Positions 63,724-64,000 of a stretch of 64,000 nucleotides of DNA are shown here, one piece after another. Numbering within the stretch: position 1 is the first letter of the stretch; each line of letters starts with the position of its first letter. A program made the position numbers and the translations under genes. This DNA comes from Marinobacterium marinum. Lineage in GTDB: Bacteria > Pseudomonadota > Gammaproteobacteria > Pseudomonadales > Balneatricaceae. The DNA lies in the NCBI RefSeq assembly GCF_013868415.1, contig NZ_JACEMT010000041.1, forward strand, positions 1 to 64,000, in the 5' to 3' direction. The notes under the pieces are model-generated. The model had not been told where the DNA came from and did no database searches. It worked only from the letters and a program-made list of their open reading frames with translations.

Positions 63724-64000
63724 TTACTCGTCAGCGGTCTGTTCCTGCTCGCGCTTGTCGGCATTCAGCTTACGGATCTTGTCAGCCAGGGGACCACCAT
63801 GCCGGGTTCCCTTGCGACCGGCCCGAGTGTCTCGCTCCTGAGCCGACATGGTGGCATCACGCTTTCGTTCCGCAATCGAAGTGTGCTTTTTGCGCTCGTC
63901 CAACGCCTTTTTGCGACGACTTTCCTTACTGGTCGGATCCGCCAAACGCTCCTGTTTTTTGGGCTTGCGCTCCAGCACCGTCATAAAGGCACCGGCTTTA
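63724..64000 (-). CDS. C-terminal part of a protein with a basic tail, runs off the window
   Basis: The frame is open to the window edge (KAGAF precedes an internal ATG at 63984), so this is probably the end of a longer gene. The visible 86 residues are very rich in Lys, Arg, Glu and Asp, without hydrophobic core (RKKALDERKKHTSIAERKRD), typical of the disordered RNA-binding tail of a DEAD-box helicase or similar. A free-standing small protein starting at 63984 is the alternative. Identity cannot be settled from here. Confidence 0.5.
   Translation of the reverse strand, partial: KAGAFMTVLERKPKKQERLADPTSKESRRKKALDERKKHTSIAERKRDATMSAQERDTRAGRKGTRHGGPLADKIRKLNADKREQEQTADE

Noticed and set aside
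63724-63984. Treating the basic 86-residue frame as a complete small gene
   Set aside because: The frame stays open upstream to the window edge and the composition is that of a tail, so a partial longer gene is more likely.

Overview
The window looks like chromosome of a free-living, aerobic, probably marine gammaproteobacterium, most like Oceanospirillales/Marinobacterium-type or Pseudomonas-related lineages. Grounds: a Methylophaga-type trimethylamine monooxygenase, a Pseudomonas-style PQQ alcohol dehydrogenase (exa/ped) locus, Fur- and Zur-type operators, selD-selU, and E. coli-like hyp genes. The lineage is inferred from gene content. I saw no rRNA, tRNA or CRISPR array.

Layout: (1) 1-1330 is one IS1111-group IS110 element, essentially complete, with a long 3' non-coding end that probably encodes its guide (seek/bridge) RNA. 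(2) 1437-1871 is a Zur-box-controlled pair of zinc-independent ribosomal proteins, L31B and L36B. (3) 1935-11942 holds an AlkC-like repair protein and an iron locus: fecI-fecR-TonB receptor-chaN on the minus strand, a divergent methyltransferase-FptX-like permease pair, and a second MFS protein, with three Fur-box-like sites. (4) 12074-17206 holds an LLM flavin oxidoreductase, tmm, and an OsmC-YcaO fusion. (5) 18005-33697 is a PQQ alcohol oxidation island: MBL hydrolase, SoxYZ-like carrier, XoxJ/PedG-type binding protein, cytochrome c550, calcium-type quinoprotein alcohol dehydrogenase, pentapeptide protein, two-component pair, ABC system with beta-propeller, hybrid kinase ErcS-like and ErcA. 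(6) 33931-39473 carries NDH-2, a PAS chemoreceptor and a divergent LysE/MocR pair. (7) 39481-45354 is hypFABCDE, with an apparent frameshift in a 7-G run near the hypE start and no hydrogenase structural gene in view. (8) 45517-49432 has a tandem DUF2892 protein, a PACE efflux/TetR unit and selD-selU. (9) 50877-58448 is a tightly packed five-gene unit SWIM / DUF5691-like / MoxR AAA+ / DUF5682-like / VWA, the best candidate for a poorly described system. (10) 58482-64000 has a CatB-like acetyltransferase, a DUF3955 protein, a second MocR regulator, ccoG, a truncated DUF2164 gene, an HI0933-type flavoprotein and the end of a basic-tailed protein running off the window.

Working together: the PQQ island couples periplasmic alcohol oxidation (dehydrogenase plus c550) to a dedicated sensory circuit (LuxR/NarL regulator, HisKA_3 kinase, ErcS/ErcA) and to an ABC system of unproven substrate. 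The iron locus joins sensing through FecR, outer-membrane uptake, and inner-membrane transport. The hyp and sel operons supply cofactor or tRNA modification machinery whose client genes (except selU) lie elsewhere. All product names come from reading motifs and family resemblance by eye; no database search was run.
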